Part shown: piece after piece, positions 7,633-17,000 of the stretch
Layout: every line of letters starts with the position of its first letter
How positions within the stretch are numbered: position 1 is the stretch's first letter
Origin: DASXMR01 sp036495525
GTDB taxonomy: Bacteria; Actinomycetota; Actinomycetes; Streptosporangiales; Streptosporangiaceae
Direction of reading: 5' to 3'
DNA length: 64,000 nucleotides
NCBI GenBank assembly: GCA_036495525.1
Contig: DASXMR010000023.1
Location: forward strand, 186,001-250,000
Program-made: the position numbers and the translations under genes
Notes under the pieces: generated by a model
What the model was told of the DNA's origin: nothing
Database searches by the model: none
The model's input: only the letters and a program-made list of their open reading frames with translations

Positions 7633-9030
7633 GTGGCAGCACCGCAGAACTATCTGGCGGTCATCAAGGTCGTCGGTATCGGCGGGGGCGGCGTCAACGC
7701 CGTGAACCGGATGATCGAGGAGGGCCTTAGGGGCGTCGAGTTCATCGCCATCAACACCGATGCCCAGGCGTTGCTCATGAGCGACGCGGACGTGAAGCTT
7801 GACGTCGGCCGCGAGCTGACCAGAGGGCTGGGCGCCGGCGCCAACCCGGATATCGGCACGAAAGCGGCCGAGGACCATCGCGAGGAAATCGAGGAAGTTC
7901 TCAAAGGCGCCGACATGGTGTTCGTCACCGCCGGCGAGGGCGGCGGCACGGGTACCGGCGGCGCGCCGGTGGTCGCCAACGTGGCGCGCTCACTCGGCGC
8001 GCTGACCATCGGCGTGGTCACCCGCCCGTTCGGGTTCGAGGGCAAGCGACGGGCGACTCAGGCTGACAGCGGGATCGAGCAGCTGCGCAGCGAGGTCGAC
8101 ACGCTGATCGTCATCCCCAACGACCGGCTGCTGTCCATATCGGACCGGCACGTCAGCGTCCTCGACGCGTTCAAGGCCGCTGACCAGGTGCTGCTGTCCG
8201 GCGTCCAGGGCATCACCGACCTGATTACCACTCCCGGCCTGATCAACCTCGATTTCGGCGACGTCAAGTCGGTCATGTCCGGGGCGGGCTCGGCGCTGAT
8301 GGGCATCGGCTCGGCTCGCGGCGACGATCGTTCGGTGGCTGCGGCCGAGATGGCGATTTCCAGCCCGCTACTCGAGGCCAGCATCGACGGCGCGCATGGC
8401 GTGCTGCTGTCCATTCAGGGCGGATCTGATCTCGGCCTGTTCGAGATCAACGAGGCGGCGCAGCTGGTGGCGAACTCGGCCGCGCCCGAGGCCAACATCA
8501 TCTTCGGCGCGGTGATCGACGACGCGCTCGGCGACGAGGTGCGGGTCACCGTGATCGCGGCGGGTTTCGACGACGCCCAGGGCGGACGGCCGCGCCAGGG
8601 GCTCGGTTATGCCGGCAGTCCCGCCTCAGGCGGGACCTGGACGCCGAACCCGCCGGCTGGGCTGCCGTCAGGTTCAGGCGGCCAGGTAGCTCGCCCGGCT
8701 GCGGGCGGCCAGGTGCTGACCGGCGGCGCGGCTGGAGCTGGCCAGCGCGATGGATCCCGGCCGGCCGGGCCGACGGCCGCCGACCATGAGAACGACCGGG
8801 CTGACGGCGCTGACCAGGAATCCGACCCGGTCGCTGGCACGGCCAAGATCGACGGCGTACCGTCACCCCGCCCTGCCGGGCCGGCCGGGCGCACGGCCGA
8901 GCACAGCGCCCGGTCACCGGCGCCGGCCGAGTCGCCGTCGTTCCGGCTGCCGGACAGCTCTTCGTCGCGCCGCAAGCCGGTGGTGTTCGAGGAGGACGAC
9001 GAGCTCGACGTGCCTGATTTCCTGAAGTGA
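7633..9030 (+). CDS. ftsZ: FtsZ, tubulin-like cell-division GTPase
   Basis: Polymerises into the Z-ring that recruits the divisome. 465 residues from the GTG at 7633, chosen because the product then starts VAAPQNYLAVIKVVGIGG like other actinobacterial FtsZ; a GGAAAGG ribosome-binding site lies about 9 nt upstream. GGGGVNAVNRM binds nucleotide, GEGGGTGTGGAPVVA is the tubulin signature, and NLDFGDVKSVM includes the T7-loop region. The globular core ends near residue 315; a 140-residue Ala/Gly/Pro-rich linker follows, then the conserved C-terminal peptide DDELDVPDFLK, which binds partners such as SepF. The 3' end overlaps pgeF (GTGA). Confidence 0.98.
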   Translation: MAAPQNYLAVIKVVGIGGGGVNAVNRMIEEGLRGVEFIAINTDAQALLMSDADVKLDVGRELTRGLGAGANPDIGTKAAEDHREEIEEVLKGADMVFVTAGEGGGTGTGGAPVVANVARSLGALTIGVVTRPFGFEGKRRATQADSGIEQLRSEVDTLIVIPNDRLLSISDRHVSVLDAFKAADQVLLSGVQGITDLITTPGLINLDFGDVKSVMSGAGSALMGIGSARGDDRSVAAAEMAISSPLLEASIDGAHGVLLSIQGGSDLGLFEINEAAQLVANSAAPEANIIFGAVIDDALGDEVRVTVIAAGFDDAQGGRPRQGLGYAGSPASGGTWTPNPPAGLPSGSGGQVARPAAGGQVLTGGAAGAGQRDGSRPAGPTAADHENDRADGADQESDPVAGTAKIDGVPSPRPAGPAGRTAEHSARSPAPAESPSFRLPDSSSSRRKPVVFEEDDELDVPDFLK

Positions 9031-9782
9031 GCGAACCGGATGGCGTGGCTGGCTGGCAGTCCTTCCCGCTGGGGCCTGGAGTCCTCGGCATGTTCACCAG
9101 CCGGGCGGGCGGCGCCAGCGAGCCGCCGTTCAGCAGCCTGAACCTGAGTGGCAGCGTCGGCGACGAGCCGGCAGCGGTGCAGCGCAACCGCGAGCTGGTC
9201 GCCGGGGCCTGCGGACTGAGGGCAGATCAGCTCGCCTGCATGCACCAGGTGCACGGGGCCGATGTCGCGAGGGTCAGCGCGCAGCAGCCGCCGGACGCGG
9301 CACCGCGAGCGGACGCGATCTTCACCGATGCCCCCGGCCTGGCGCTGTGCGTGCTGGTAGCGGACTGCGCGCCGGTGCTGATCGCCGACCCGCAGGCAGG
9401 GCTGGTGGGTGCGGCGCACGCGGGCCGCGAGGGCATGGCGGCCGGGGTCGTGCCCGCCCTGGCCGGCGCCATGACCTCGGCCGGGGCGCAGCCGGCCCGG
9501 ATGGTGGCGCGGATCGGCCCGGCGATCTGCGGCGGATGCTATGAGGTCCCTGCCGACCTGCGCGACCGGGTGGCCGAGGTGGTCCCCGAGGCTGGCTGCC
9601 GCACCAGGGCGGGAACCGCGGGCATCGACATCAGGGCCGGCCTGGCCGCCCAGCTGGCGCGGGCCGGAATACGCCAGGTCAGCGCCGACCCGCGGTGCAC
9701 GGCTGAAACCCCCGGCCTGTACTCCTACCGGCGCGACGGCGCGACCGGCCGGTTCGCCGGGCTCGTCTGGCTGACGCCATGA
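9027..9782 (+). CDS. pgeF: PgeF/YfiH-family (DUF152, laccase-domain) protein
   Basis: Member of the YfiH family, for which a role as peptidoglycan-editing factor (preventing misincorporated amino acids in stem peptides) and purine-nucleoside activities have been reported. 251 residues. Conserved features: MHQVHGADVARV, VADCAPVLIADP with the metal-ligand Cys, AAHAGREGMAAGVV with the His ligand, IGPAICGGCYEVP, and C-terminal LYSYRRDGATGRFAG. GTG start overlaps the ftsZ stop by 4 nt, the usual actinobacterial arrangement. Confidence 0.9.
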   Translation: MSEPDGVAGWQSFPLGPGVLGMFTSRAGGASEPPFSSLNLSGSVGDEPAAVQRNRELVAGACGLRADQLACMHQVHGADVARVSAQQPPDAAPRADAIFTDAPGLALCVLVADCAPVLIADPQAGLVGAAHAGREGMAAGVVPALAGAMTSAGAQPARMVARIGPAICGGCYEVPADLRDRVAEVVPEAGCRTRAGTAGIDIRAGLAAQLARAGIRQVSADPRCTAETPGLYSYRRDGATGRFAGLVWLTP

Positions 9783-9789
9783 TGAGCGG

Positions 9790-10527
9790 GTGAGCACAGC
9801 AGCAGGAGAGCCGGCCGGCGGCGCGGCCAGCCGGCGAGCCGAGCTTGCCGCGAGCCTCCAGGCGCTGCGCGGCCGGATCGCGGCTGCCTGCGCAGCAGCC
9901 GGCCGGCCGTCTGGCGAGGTCACCCTGATCGCGGTGACCAAGACCTTCCCGGTGTCCGATATCGAGCTGCTCGCCGATCTGGGCGTGCTGGACATCGGGG
10001 AGAACAAGGATCAGGAGGCGGCACCGAAGGCCGCCAGGTGCGCTGCCGACGATGTGCCGGTGACCTGGCACTTTGTCGGCAGCGTGCAGGTCAACAAGGC
10101 AGCCAGCGTCAGCTCCTACGCGCACGTCGTGCATTCAGTCGACCGGCTCCGGCTTGTCCTGGCGCTCGGCCGGCGCGCCAGCGCGGCCGGCCGCACCGTG
10201 ACCTGCCTGGTGCAGGTCAGCCTCGACGGCGACCCTGGCCGCGGCGGGGCGGCGATCGGCGAGGTGCCTGCCGTCGCCGAGGCGATAGCGGGCCAGGACG
10301 GCCTGCTGCTCGGCGGGGTGATGGCGATCGCGCCGCAGCCGATGCCGCCAGCCAGCGCCTTCGGCCGGCTCAGGGAGGTCGCTGAGCAGGTGCGCTCGGC
10401 TTACCCGGCCGCCACGATGATCTCCGCCGGGATGAGCGGCGACCTGGAAGAGGCGATTGCCAAGGGCGCGACACACGTGCGCGTCGGTACGGCGTTGCTC
10501 GGCGGCCGGCGGCCCTTCGTCAGGTAA
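9790..10527 (+). CDS. YggS/PLPBP family pyridoxal-phosphate-binding protein
   Basis: Cytosolic PLP-homeostasis protein with an alanine-racemase-like TIM barrel. 245 residues from GTG, 7 nt after pgeF. Lys51 in LIAVTKTFP is the expected Schiff-base lysine; IGENKDQEAAPK, WHFVGSVQVNKA and ISAGMSGDLEEAIAKGATHVRVGTALLG-type motifs (read in two parts) follow. The fourth residue of the HFxGxxQxNK stretch is Ser rather than the usual Gln. Position between pgeF and sepF is conserved in actinobacteria. Confidence 0.93.
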   Translation: MSTAAGEPAGGAASRRAELAASLQALRGRIAAACAAAGRPSGEVTLIAVTKTFPVSDIELLADLGVLDIGENKDQEAAPKAARCAADDVPVTWHFVGSVQVNKAASVSSYAHVVHSVDRLRLVLALGRRASAAGRTVTCLVQVSLDGDPGRGGAAIGEVPAVAEAIAGQDGLLLGGVMAIAPQPMPPASAFGRLREVAEQVRSAYPAATMISAGMSGDLEEAIAKGATHVRVGTALLGGRRPFVR

Positions 10528-10530
10528 TGT
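10525..10530 (+). promoter_or_regulatory. Possible -10 (TAATGT) for sepF
   Basis: TAATGT overlaps the yggS TAA stop and lies 57 nt before the sepF ATG. It is a good TANNNT box but lacks an obvious -35. It would give sepF-yggT-divIVA an internal promoter. Confidence 0.35.
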
Positions 10531-10587
10531 CCGTCGCGTGGCACGCGGTGCTAGCGGGGCCGCACGGGCAGGCATGAGGAGGACAAG

Positions 10588-11085
10588 ATGGCCGGCGCGA
10601 TGCGCAAGATGGCGGCCTATCTCGGCCTGGTCGAGGAGGATAACCGCTACGACGACCGCTACGCCGATGAGTACGCGCCCGAGGAGTACGACGAGTACGG
10701 CGCCGAGCTTGGCGGCCAGGACGAGGAGCAGCACCCTGACGAGTACCAGGTCGCGGCCGGCATGGCGGTGCCGTCGCAGCGGGCTGCCACGCTGCAGGCC
10801 ACTGATCTCACAAGGATCACCACACTGCATCCCCGCACGTACAATGAGGCCCGTACGATCGGAGAGCATTTCCGCGAGGGCACTCCGGTGATCATGAACC
10901 TGACCGAGATGGTGGACAGCGACGCACGTCGCCTCGTCGACTTCGCGGCGGGCCTGATCTTCGGGTTGCGAGGGAGCATCGACCGGGTCACGAACAAGGT
11001 GTTCCTGCTGTCGCCGGCCAATGTCGAGGTAGCAGCCGAGGACAAAGCCCGCATCGCGGAAAGAGGTTTCTTCAACCAGAGCTAA
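10588..11085 (+). CDS. sepF: SepF, FtsZ membrane anchor
   Basis: SepF binds the FtsZ C-terminal peptide and tethers the Z-ring to the membrane; in actinobacteria, which lack FtsA, it is the main anchor. 165 residues: N-terminal amphipathic helix MAGAMRKMAAYLGLVEE, an acidic Tyr/Asp-rich linker (18-55), then the SepF core (about 70-160) with LHPRTYNEARTIGEHFREG, VIMNLTEMVDSDARRLVDF and AGLIFGLRGSIDRV. A strong GAGGAGG site precedes the ATG. Confidence 0.97.
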   Translation: MAGAMRKMAAYLGLVEEDNRYDDRYADEYAPEEYDEYGAELGGQDEEQHPDEYQVAAGMAVPSQRAATLQATDLTRITTLHPRTYNEARTIGEHFREGTPVIMNLTEMVDSDARRLVDFAAGLIFGLRGSIDRVTNKVFLLSPANVEVAAEDKARIAERGFFNQS

Positions 11086-11148
11086 ACATCGAATCGATCA
11101 GCACGGCGACGGCGGTCACCCTGTCGCCGGCCGTCATGGCGGGCAGGG

Positions 11149-11439
11149 ATGTCGGACATCGTCAGGCTTGTACTGGTATACATACTCTCGATCTATCTGC
11201 TGCTTCTGATCGCGCGACTTATCATTAGCTGGATACAGCAATTCTCGCGGTCCTGGTCGCCGTCGGGCATCGTGCTGGTGATGGCGGAGGCTGTCTACAC
11301 GGCTACGGATCCGCCACTGAGATTGCTAAGGCGCTACATTCCGGCCCTCCGGCTCGGTAGTGTGGCCCTTGACCTCAGCTTCATGCTGCTGTTCCTGGTG
11401 ATCATCGTGGCGCTGCAGTTCCTGCAACAGCCCATATGA
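11149..11439 (+). CDS. YggT-family membrane protein
   Basis: 96 residues with two hydrophobic segments (about 5-25 and 70-92) and the family pattern LIARLIISWI followed by YTATDPPLRLLRRYIP. Function is not firmly known; genes of this family lie between sepF and divIVA in actinobacteria and are thought to belong to envelope or division machinery. Spacing to sepF is 63 nt and to divIVA 44 nt. Confidence 0.88.
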   Translation: MSDIVRLVLVYILSIYLLLLIARLIISWIQQFSRSWSPSGIVLVMAEAVYTATDPPLRLLRRYIPALRLGSVALDLSFMLLFLVIIVALQFLQQPI

Positions 11440-11483
11440 TCAGGTAGCGTCCATAGGGGACCACGCGCCAAGGAGACGACGAC

Positions 11484-12317
11484 ATGCCACTGACGCCCGC
11501 GGATGTGCGGAACAAGCAGTTCAGCACGACCAGGCTCAGGCCCGGCTACGACGAGGAAGAGGTCGACGCCTTCCTTGACGAGGTTGAGGCGGAGCTAGAC
11601 CGGCTGCTGCAGGACAACGAAGAGCTCCGGGCGAAGCTGGGCGAGGTACTGCGGGGCGGCAAGCCGGCCGGTATTGGCGCGGGTCACATGGACTCGCCTG
11701 CTGAGCTGATGTCACCCGAGCCGCAGCGGCACGAGCCTGAGCGCCGGCAGCCTGAGCCGGTCGCGGCGAGCATGCGGTCGGTTCCCGACAACATGGACAC
11801 CGCCGCGCGGGTGCTCGCACTGGCTCAGCAGACCGCTGACCAGGCGATCGCTGACGCCCGGCGGGAGGCCGACGAGACGCTCGGCCGGGCCAGGCGGGAA
11901 GCCGACGACCTGCTGACCAAGGCGCGCCGTCAGTCCGAGCAGATCACCAGCGACGCCAGGGCACGCGCTGAGAGCCTCGAGCGCGACGCCCAGGAGCGGC
12001 ACCGCCAGGCGATGGGCTCGCTGGTGCAGTCCCGCGAGGAGCTTGAGCGGCGGGTTGACGACCTGCGCGCCTTCGAGCGCGAGTACCGCAGCAGGCTCAA
12101 GGCGTACCTGGAGGGGCAGCTGCGCGACCTGGAGGCTGGCGCGGCCGACAGTGGCGTGTTCCCCGCCGTCGCTACCGGGCCGCAGCAGGCAGTGCCCGCT
12201 GGCATGGGCGCGCGTAACGGACAGCCATCCGTGGCCGGCTCGTACGCCGGCGTGCCCGAGTCCATGTCGCACAACGGGGGCTTCCACCCAGATAGCGGCC
12301 AGCACGACCGTCGCTAG
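11484..12317 (+). CDS. divIVA: DivIVA/Wag31 polar-growth scaffold
   Basis: Coiled-coil protein that senses negative curvature and organises polar wall growth in actinomycetes. 277 residues: the DivIVA lipid-binding domain (MPLTPADVRNKQFSTTRLR, GYDEEEVDAFLDEVEAEL, about 1-60), a Gly/Pro/Glu-rich linker (70-105), a long coiled coil (about 110-215, heptads of Ala/Arg/Glu) and a Gly/Ser-rich C-terminus. AAGGAG lies 9 nt before the ATG. Last gene of the division cluster proper. Confidence 0.96.
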   Translation: MPLTPADVRNKQFSTTRLRPGYDEEEVDAFLDEVEAELDRLLQDNEELRAKLGEVLRGGKPAGIGAGHMDSPAELMSPEPQRHEPERRQPEPVAASMRSVPDNMDTAARVLALAQQTADQAIADARREADETLGRARREADDLLTKARRQSEQITSDARARAESLERDAQERHRQAMGSLVQSREELERRVDDLRAFEREYRSRLKAYLEGQLRDLEAGAADSGVFPAVATGPQQAVPAGMGARNGQPSVAGSYAGVPESMSHNGGFHPDSGQHDRR

Positions 12318-12375
12318 CCGGGGGCTGGCTCGCTCGCCGCAGCCAGCTCGCTGACCCTGCCCGCGGAGTCTGTTT

Positions 12376-13884
12376 GTGTCCCGGTTCGTTGCCCTTCTCT
12401 CGATCGTCCTGATAGCAATAGGGCTGCTGGTCGGCGGTGTGCTGGCCAGCAGCCTGCTGCTTGTCTACCTGTCTATCGGCCTGGCCGCGCTCGCTGGCCT
12501 GCTGCTGCTCACCGCTGTGGTAATCGGCCTGGAGCGGGTCTTTGGTGACAGCGCGGCCGGCCGCCCAGCCGCATCAGCCCGTCAGCCGGCGATGTCCTCA
12601 GACCCGGCAACGGCTGCTGCCCCCGCTGTCGCGCTCGCCGGGACAGCCGCGACGACCGCAACGAGCGCCGGGCCGCTAGGTACCGGGCTGCCAGGTGACG
12701 GGCAAGCAGCTGACCACGGCGAGCTGCCAGCCGCGACCGCGAGTGCTGCCGCGGCGCCTGCCACCGTTCACGGGACCTGGCCGGCCGCTGGCGAGGGCCA
12801 GCCCGATGACGACGCCGAGCCAGACTCGGGCGTGTTCTCCTGGCCAGCCACCATCAGCTTCGGCGCGGGCACTGGCACCGGGCAGGGCGAGAACGACGCG
12901 TCCGGTGCGGCTGACCCGGCTGCCGAGCCCGAGCCGCTGTGGCCCGCCGCCAATGATCAGACGACGGCTGCCTGGCCCGACGCCGACCAGACGAGCGCTT
13001 TTGCCAGCGGGTCGGCTGCCGGCGCCGACGCCGACCAGGCCGATCCCGATCAGGCCGATGCCGACCGGGTGGATGCGGACCAGGCTGACCGCAGCCGGGC
13101 CAAGGCTGGCCGGGCCGAGACCGTGCGAGCCGAGGTGGCGCGCGACCACGCTGCGGGCGACACCGCCGACGACCCGGCGAACACCTGGTTCGCCCGCATC
13201 GGCGCAGTGCACCCGGAGCCAGCTGACAAGAACGAAACCGTGACCGCTGATGCCCCGGCCGCCGTCGGGCCCGCGCCAGCTGACCAGCCGGCGGCAGCCG
13301 AGGCGAAGGTCACCGCGCCGGCAGTCAGTCCCGCTCAGGACGATGACGAGCTTGCCGGCGGTCAGCAGGCCACTGGCTTGGTCGCGGCCGGCACGAGACT
13401 GGCCGCGAGCACGGCGGCCGGGACCCGGCCTGCCAAGGGCGAGGCGGCCAGGGCGGGAGCGGCCGCGCCGGGCACCGGCGCCGGGGACAGCAAGACTGCC
13501 GCGGAGCCGAATCCGGCAGACCCGAAGGCTGCGGAGCCCAAGGCTGCACAGCCCAAAGCAGCGGATCTCAAGGCAGCCGGCCCCAAGGCAGCAGCCAGCG
13601 AGGAGCCGCCGCCTGCCAAACCGGAGCAGGATTCGGCACAGCGGCGGCCAGCAGCCGAGGACCAGGACGCCGACGGCGCCAGCCTGGATCCTGGGGCGGA
13701 CATGCGCGGCCAGGTCACGGTCGTCCCCGGCATCGCCCGGTATCACCGCAGCGGATGCACGCTGATCCGGTTCCTCGGCGCCGACGACCTCGAGCTGATG
13801 ACCAGGCAGGCGGCCGAGGCGGAAGGCTGCGTACCCTGCCGGGCCTGCCAGCCTGACAAGGCACTGCAGCCGGCGCAGCCCTGA
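12376..13884 (+). CDS. Two-helix membrane protein with Ala-rich linker and Cys/His C-terminal domain
   Basis: 502 residues, GTG start. Two adjacent transmembrane helices (about 3-27 and 29-51), then about 380 residues of Ala/Asp/Pro low-complexity sequence including PKAAEPKAAQPKAAD-type repeats, then a compact C-terminal domain of about 50 residues: VVPGIARYHRSGCTLIR and, after an amphipathic stretch, AEGCVPCRACQP. The pattern H-x3-C followed by G-C-x-P-C-x2-C resembles small zinc-binding modules such as the Ada N-terminal domain; that is inference. Position between divIVA and ileS suggests an envelope role. Product otherwise unrecognised. Confidence 0.75.
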   Translation: MSRFVALLSIVLIAIGLLVGGVLASSLLLVYLSIGLAALAGLLLLTAVVIGLERVFGDSAAGRPAASARQPAMSSDPATAAAPAVALAGTAATTATSAGPLGTGLPGDGQAADHGELPAATASAAAAPATVHGTWPAAGEGQPDDDAEPDSGVFSWPATISFGAGTGTGQGENDASGAADPAAEPEPLWPAANDQTTAAWPDADQTSAFASGSAAGADADQADPDQADADRVDADQADRSRAKAGRAETVRAEVARDHAAGDTADDPANTWFARIGAVHPEPADKNETVTADAPAAVGPAPADQPAAAEAKVTAPAVSPAQDDDELAGGQQATGLVAAGTRLAASTAAGTRPAKGEAARAGAAAPGTGAGDSKTAAEPNPADPKAAEPKAAQPKAADLKAAGPKAAASEEPPPAKPEQDSAQRRPAAEDQDADGASLDPGADMRGQVTVVPGIARYHRSGCTLIRFLGADDLELMTRQAAEAEGCVPCRACQPDKALQPAQP

Positions 13885-13926
13885 CCTGAGGCCACGGCCG
13901 CTGAGACGCCAGCTAGGGTCACCGTC

Positions 13927-13982
13927 CCGGGCCGGCAGCCAGGGGTCACCGGGCCGGCAGCCAGGGGTCACCGGGCCGGCAG
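13927..13982. repeat. Tandem 22-nt repeat, 2.5 copies
   Basis: The 22-bp unit starting CCGGGCCGGCAGCCAGGG occurs at 13927-13948 and 13949-13970 exactly, with a 12-nt partial copy to 13982. It lies between the convergent 12376-13884 gene and ileS, outside any credible gene. Confidence 0.85.
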
Positions 13983-14030
13983 AGACGGGCCGGTGGGGCA
14001 CAACCGGGCCGGTCTGCTTGGTCAGGCAGG

Positions 14031-14049
14031 GCTAGCCGCTTCGGCTAGC
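14031..14049. terminator. Hairpin at the ileS stop, likely bidirectional terminator
   Basis: Perfect 8-bp stem GCTAGCCG / CGGCTAGC with a 3-nt loop, overlapping the ileS TAG at the junction of two convergent genes. There is no U-run, as is common in GC-rich actinomycetes. Confidence 0.5.
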
Positions 14050-17000
14050 TGTCGGCGCGGCCTAGCCAGAAAGTCAGCCCCAAGTCGGCGTCCACGTGCT
14101 CGGCGGCCGCGGCGTCTGGCCCGGCGGCAGGCACCGGGCCGTAGTCGACCGCGAGCACCTCGGCGCTGATCAGGCTGCCGTGCTCGGTCAGCGCGGCCTG
14201 CAGTTCGGCGTCGGCGGTGGCCCAGCGCAGCCGGATCCTGTCGCTCACGTCCAGGCCATCGTTCTTCCTTGCCTCCTGGACCAGCCGAACGACCTCCCTG
14301 GCGAGGCCTTCCCGGCGCAGCTCGGGCGTGACCGCCACCTCAAGCGCCACGGTTTCGCCGGCATCGGACGCCACCGCCCACCCGGACCTTGGTGTCTGCG
14401 TGATGATGACGTCGTCTGGCCCGACCTCCACGGGCGCGCCAGCGACCTGGACTTCGGCAGGCTGGCCGTCCCGCAGACGCGCAGCCAGCTGGGCAGCGTC
14501 GGCGGTCGCGATGGCGGCCGCGACGGCTGGCGTGTCCTTGCCAAGCCGCCGGCCGAGCGCGCGGAAGTTCGGCTTGACCGTGTAGTCGACTAGCTCGGCG
14601 CCGACCACCCCGAGCGGCTCGACCGCCCGGACGTTCAGCTCCTCAGCGAGCTGGGCACGCAGCCCGGCGGGCAGGTCAGCAAAGCCGGCCGCGCCGACCA
14701 GCGCCCTGGCCAGCGGCTGGCGTACCTTGACCACGGCCGACGCCCTGGCTGAGCGACCCAGCTCGACCAGCCGCCTGGCCAGTGCCATCTGCTGGGCCAG
14801 CTGCTCGTCGATCAGCGAGCTGTCGGCCGTCGGCCAGGAAGTCAGGTGCACCGAGTCAGGCGCGTCGGCCGGCCGCAGTACCCGCCAGAGGTAGTCGGTC
14901 AGGAACGGCGTCATCGGCGCCATCAGCCGGGTCAGCGTCTCCAGGCACTCATACAGGGTGGCGAAGGCGGCGGCGCCATCCGGTGTCGCCGGGCCTTCCC
15001 AGAACCGGCGCCGGGAACGGCGGACGTACCAGTTCGACGCCTCGTCGATGAACGCGGCGATCCGGCGCCCGGCGCCAGCCGAGTCGAACGCCTCGAGCGC
15101 CGCCGTCACGTCACGGACCAGCGCGTGCAGCTCGCTGAGCAGCCACCGGTCGAGCAGCGGCCGGGCCGAGCGGGGCGGCGCGTCGGCCAGCCGCTCCGGG
15201 CTCCACGGCTGCCCGTGCGCTCCCGCCGCATTCGCGTACAGGACCAGGAACGAGGCAGTGTTCCAGTAGGTCAGCAGCACCTTGCGGACGATCTCCTCGA
15301 GCACCCCGTGGCTGATCTTGCGGTTCGCCCAGGGCGAGCCGGCCGCGGTGAAGAACCAGCGCACCGCGTCGGCGCCGTGCCAGTCCATCAGCGGGATCGG
15401 CTCGAGCACGTTGCCGAGGTGCTTGCTCATCTTGCGGCCCTGCTCGTCGACCAGCAGGCCGAGGCACAGCACGTTCTCGTAGGCCGACCGGCCGAACACC
15501 AGGGTGCCGATGGCCATCAGCGAGTAGAACCAGCCCCTGGTCTGGTCGAGCGCCTCGGCGATGAACTGCGCCGGGTAGCTGCCCTCGAACTCGTCCTGAT
15601 GCCGGTGCGGCGCGCCGAGCTGCGCGAACGGCATCGAGCCTGAGTCGTACCAGGTGTCGATCACCTCGGGGACGCGGCTGGCCTGCTGGCCGCAGTCGGG
15701 GCAGCTGATCATCACCTCGTCCACGAACGGGCGGTGCGGGTCGAGCCCGGAGAGGTCACGGCCGGCCAGGCCTGATAGCTCAGCTAGCGACGCGACGCAG
15801 GTCAGGTGCCCCGACGTGCACTCCCAGAGCGGCAGGGGCGTGCCCCAGTACCTGGTCCTGGACAGCGCCCAGTCCACGTTGTTGCGCAGCCACTCGCCAT
15901 ACCGGCCGGTTTTGATCGTGGCTGGCTGCCAGTTGGTCTTCTCGTTCTCCGCCAGCAGCGCCTCCTTGACCGCGGTGGTGCGGATGAACCAGGACGGCAG
16001 CGCGTAATACAGCAGCGGCGTGCCGCAGCGCCAGCAGTGCGGGTAGCTGTGCTCGTGCAGGTGCGATGAGAACAGCAGGTTCCTGTCGGCCAGGTCGCTG
16101 ACCAGCAGCGGATCGGCCTCCTTGAAGAACTTCCCGCCGACCAGCGGCACCTGCTCCTCGAACCGGCCGTCCGGCCGGATCGGGTTGACCACCGGCAGCC
16201 CGTGCGCCCGGCCGGTTTCCATGTCATCGGCGCCGAAGGCAGGCGCCAGGTGCACCAGGCCAGTCCCGTCCTCGGTCGTGACGAACGCCCCGGTGACGAC
16301 GCGATGCGCGTTCGGGACGTCGATCAGGTCGAACGGCCTGCGGTAGGTCACCCCGGCCAGCTGCGAGCCGGTGACCCGGTCGGTGACATGCCAGCCCTCG
16401 CCGAGCACCCGGCCGAACAGCGCATCGGCGACGACGACCCGGTCACCCTCGCCTGACCGGCGGGCGATCGCGTAAACCTCGTCGGGGTGCACGGCCACCG
16501 CCGTGTTCGAGACCAGCGTCCACGGCGTCGTTGTCCAGACCAGCAGGTCGGCGCCCGCCAGCTGCGGGCTTGAGCCCTCGGGCACGGTCTCGATCCGGAA
16601 CCGCACGGTCACCGAAGGGTCGGCGACTACCTGGTAGACGTCCGGCTGGCCAAGCTCGTGATCCGACAGGGCAGTGCCGCAGCGCGGGCAGTACGGGCTG
16701 ATCCGGAAGTCCCTGACCAGCAGCCCGCGGTCGAAGATGACCTTGAGCGACCACCAGACCGACTCGATGTAGGACGGGTCCATCGTCCGGTAAGCGCTCG
16801 ACAGGTCGATCCAGTAGCCCATCCGCTCGGTGAGCTGCCCGAAGGCGTCGACGTGCCGCAGCACGGACTCGCGGCAGCGGGCGTTGAACGGCTCGATGCC
16901 ATACGCCTCGATCTCCCGCTTGCTTGACAGCCCAAGTTCCTTCTCCACCGCGACCTCGACCGGCAGGCCGTGGCAGTCCCACCCGGCCCGGCGGGGCACG

